Below, one piece after another: positions 62,085-64,000 of a stretch of 64,000 nt of DNA; position 1 is the stretch's first letter, and each line of letters starts with the position of its first letter. Both the position numbers and the translations under genes were made by a program. The notes beneath the pieces were generated by a model. That model worked only from the letters and a program-made list of their open reading frames with translations. It did no database searches and was not told the origin of the DNA. This DNA is from Streptococcus mitis (GTDB taxonomy: Bacteria > Bacillota > Bacilli > Lactobacillales > Streptococcaceae). The DNA is taken from assembly GCF_023109105.1 (NCBI RefSeq), contig NZ_JALDTZ010000001.1:120446-184445 (forward strand). Direction: 5' to 3'.

Positions 62085-62141
62085 AGGAACACTCCCTTCA
62101 TATTGCTAGTTATTATTAGAATTTTTTTATCCTTTAAATCT

Positions 62142-62636
62142 CTACAACTTATCCTTTAATTTCTCAACAAAGAGATAGGCTGCTGGACAGGTCAAAGTAT
62201 TCTTAATCGTCAAATGGTTGATTTGATGGATCTTTTTGCGATCTGTATGGGGGAACTCTCGACAGGCCTTTGGACGAACTTCGTAGATGGAACAGAGATT
62301 ATCTCCTCCTAGAAAGGGACAAGGCATGGATTTAAAAACCTTATCACCATCTTCATCTACTTGCAAAAACTCTGCTTCAAAAGCAGGTAATTTCATCTTA
62401 AAGTACTTGGCGATTCGTGTAATATCCGCTTCTTTAAAGTCAGGCCCCAATGTCTTGCAACAGTTGGCACAGGCCGTACAATCAATCTCCGCAAAAACTT
62501 CTTGGTGAATCTGTTGGGCTATCTTATCCAGATTTTTTGGTGGTTTTTTCTTTAAATTGGCTAAAATTTTACGGTGCTCCTTTTGCTTTTGCAAGGCTAG
62601 CTGGTGGTAATACTCAATATCAATTTCTTTAGACAT
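62142..62636 (-). CDS. YkgJ-family cysteine-cluster protein
   Basis: A 164-residue protein. The cluster IDCTACANCCKTLGPDF, SMPCPFLGGDNLCSIYEVRPKACREFP (given in parts: SMPCPFLGG, DNLCSIYEVRPKACREFP) and TCPAAY supply eight Cys typical of YkgJ/UPF0153 proteins, thought to bind zinc or an iron-sulfur cluster. Function is not established. It is conserved in streptococci. Confidence 0.88.
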   Translation of the reverse strand: MSKEIDIEYYHQLALQKQKEHRKILANLKKKPPKNLDKIAQQIHQEVFAEIDCTACANCCKTLGPDFKEADITRIAKYFKMKLPAFEAEFLQVDEDGDKVFKSMPCPFLGGDNLCSIYEVRPKACREFPHTDRKKIHQINHLTIKNTLTCPAAYLFVEKLKDKL

Positions 62637-62732
62637 GATTTCTCTCTTATTCTAATTACTTTCCCCTATTATACCATGCCTCTGAACCATTGAAAAGTGG
62701 ACTTTAAAAGACTATACTTTCCCAAAATGTAT

Positions 62733-62766
62733 CAAAAAACCTTGCAACTAGGTTACAAGGTTAATG
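62733..62766 (-). terminator. Terminator of ptsI
   Basis: AAAAACCTTG pairs with CAAGGTTAA around CAACTAGGTTA, next to the ptsI stop; the A run provides the U tail in minus-strand transcription. Confidence 0.8.
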
Positions 62767-62769
62767 ACA

Positions 62770-64000
62770 TTAATCGAAGTTAACGTATTCTTTTTGAAGT
62801 TCAAGAACTTCTTCCATTGTTGAACACTCTGTAAGGGCACGGTTAGCGTACTCTTCCATCTTAGCAGTATCCAATTTCTTCATCAAGCTACGTGTACGAA
62901 GGACTGATGTTGCTGACATAGAAAATTCATCCAAGCCCATTCCGACAAGAAGTGGAACAGCTTTTTGGTCACCAGCCATCTCACCACACATACCAGCCCA
63001 TTTACCTTCAGCGTGAGCTGCCTTGATAACGTTGTTGATCAAGCGAAGGATTGATGGGTTATATGGTTGGTAAAGGTATGAAACTTGTTCGTTCATACGG
63101 TCTGCTGCCATTGAGTATTGGATCAAGTCGTTTGTACCAATTGACATGAAGTCTACTTCTTTTGCAAATTGGTCTGCAAGCATAGCTGCTGCAGGGATTT
63201 CAATCATGATACCAACTTGGATGTCATCCGCAACTGCTACACCTTCAGCAAGAAGGTTTGCTTTTTCTTCTTCATAAACTGCTTTAGCTGCACGGAATTC
63301 TTTCAAAAGAGCAACCATTGGGAACATGATGCGCAATTGACCATGAACAGAAGCACGAAGAAGGGCACGGATTTGTGTACGGAACATTGCATCTCCAGTT
63401 TCAGAAATAGAGATACGAAGGGCACGGAATCCAAGGAATGGGTTCATTTCATGTGGCATATCGAAGTAAGGAAGTTCCTTATCTCCACCGATATCCATTG
63501 TACGAACAACTACTGGTTTACCGTTCATTCCCTCAAGAACAGCCTTGTATGCTTCATACTGCTCATCTTCAGTTGGGAAGTCTTGAGAATCCATGTACAA
63601 GAATTCTGTACGGTAAAGTCCAACTGCTTCTGCACCATTGTTGTTAACACCTTCAACGTCTTTTGGAGTACCGATGTTAGCAGCCAACTCGAAGTGTTTA
63701 CCGTCAGCAGTCACTGTTTGAGCATCTTTCAAAAGTGCCCATTCAGCTTTTTGTTTAGCATAAGCTTCACCAGCTGCTTTAAATTCTGCCGCTTGTTCAT
63801 CTGTTGGGTTGATAATCACTTCACCAGTAATTCCGTTCACGGCAAGGATATCACCGTCTTTCACTACTTCAGTGATGTTATTTGTTCCCAATACAGCTGC
63901 AATTTCAAGTGTACGTGCCATGATAGCTGAGTGGCTTGTACGTCCACCGATATTTGTTACAAAAGCTTTTACAAAGTTTTTGTCCAATTGAGCTGTATCA
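62770..64000 (-). CDS. ptsI: PTS enzyme I, C-terminal part (cut by window edge)
   Basis: The last ~410 residues of enzyme I, which takes phosphate from PEP and gives it to HPr. The visible part includes the active-site loop [12 protein letters not shown] with the phospho-His, and the PEP-binding TIM barrel ([36 protein letters not shown] with the catalytic Cys). The start is beyond the window. It supplies phosphate for the sugar PTS and for DhaM of the dha operon. High codon bias and few rare codons suggest strong expression. Confidence 0.95.
   Translation of the reverse strand, partial: DTAQLDKNFVKAFVTNIGGRTSHSAIMARTLEIAAVLGTNNITEVVKDGDILAVNGITGEVIINPTDEQAAEFKAAGEAYAKQKAEWALLKDAQTVTADGKHFELAANIGTPKDVEGVNNNGAEAVGLYRTEFLYMDSQDFPTEDEQYEAYKAVLEGMNGKPVVVRTMDIGGDKELPYFDMPHEMNPFLGFRALRISISETGDAMFRTQIRALLRASVHGQLRIMFPMVALLKEFRAAKAVYEEEKANLLAEGVAVADDIQVGIMIEIPAAAMLADQFAKEVDFMSIGTNDLIQYSMAADRMNEQVSYLYQPYNPSILRLINNVIKAAHAEGKWAGMCGEMAGDQKAVPLLVGMGLDEFSMSATSVLRTRSLMKKLDTAKMEEYANRALTECSTMEEVLELQKEYVNFD

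Noticed and set aside
63169..63930. 253-codon plus-strand open frame antisense to ptsI
   Set aside because: It is the shadow of a strongly biased essential gene; the protein is Cys/Phe/Ser-rich without any domain and has no ribosome site.
1..64000. CRISPR array, tRNA or rRNA genes
   Set aside because: No regularly spaced repeats with unique spacers and no recognisable tRNA or rRNA sequence were seen on reading the window.

Overview
The window looks like chromosomal DNA of a Streptococcus of the mitis group (S. mitis / S. pneumoniae / S. pseudopneumoniae cluster). The grounds are low GC, BOX repeats of the boxA-(boxB)-boxC type, and a backbone gene order remembered from the pneumococcus: rexB-rexA, rbgA-rnhB, a ClC channel, xerS, lplA, the acoA/B/C/L-type pyruvate/acetoin dehydrogenase operon, a MATE pump, pyrC-mutX-ung, and ptsI. 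A streptococcal dif site at about 41,906-41,936 sits just upstream of xerS. Genes left of it run mostly on the plus strand and genes right of it mostly on the minus strand, so the window appears to span the replication terminus.

Layout. 1-5,000: tail of a putrescine-pathway amidohydrolase gene, a two-component system, a convergent ABC exporter bracketed by BOX elements, and a Cof-type phosphatase. 5,084-16,728: conserved backbone (RexAB recombination nuclease, an unknown Cys-rich protein, RbgA, RNase HII, a ClC transporter with a TrkA-C tail). 16,729-41,900: a roughly 25-kb accessory island between the ClC gene and dif/xerS. 41,906-57,300: dif, xerS, lipoate ligase, the dehydrogenase operon, MATE, pyrC, mutX, ung and several membrane or hydrolase genes. 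57,817-61,447: a dihydroxyacetone kinase regulon (dhaKLM divergent from dhaSQ). 61,545-64,000: a DinB/ClbS-like protein, a Cys-cluster protein and partial ptsI.

The island is modular. (1) 17.3-19.8 kb is a two-gene cassette, a SIR2-like protein with a zinc knuckle plus a TPR/HEPN (LA2681-like) protein, bracketed by 81-bp near-identical direct repeats; I think it is an uncharacterised anti-phage/abortive-infection type system. (2) 20.1-23.8 kb is a TetR-controlled ABC transporter with matching 17-bp operators in front of the regulator and the transporter, followed by DUF1648 and GntR genes. (3) 23.8-28.1 kb is a second TetR-controlled transporter locus with three CATAC-N5-GTATG operators. (4) About 28.2-33.7 kb is a mega-type macrolide element: mef and msr(D), each with its regulatory leader peptide, and a decayed umuC-type SOS operon. 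(5) 34.0-41.7 kb is a five-gene operon with three tandem tyrosine-recombinase-like proteins, a coiled-coil TnpC-like protein and a large zinc-ribbon protein, preceded by a strongly structured leader that ends in a terminator-like hairpin.

Functionally, the backbone links DNA repair (RexAB, Ung, MutX), chromosome dimer resolution (XerS/dif), lipoylation and pyruvate/acetoin oxidation (LplA plus the E1-E2-E3 operon), and PTS-driven sugar and dihydroxyacetone metabolism (PtsI, DhaKLM). The island adds drug/peptide efflux, macrolide resistance, a putative defence cassette and a site-specific recombination module. All family names come from motif reading, and no database search was run.
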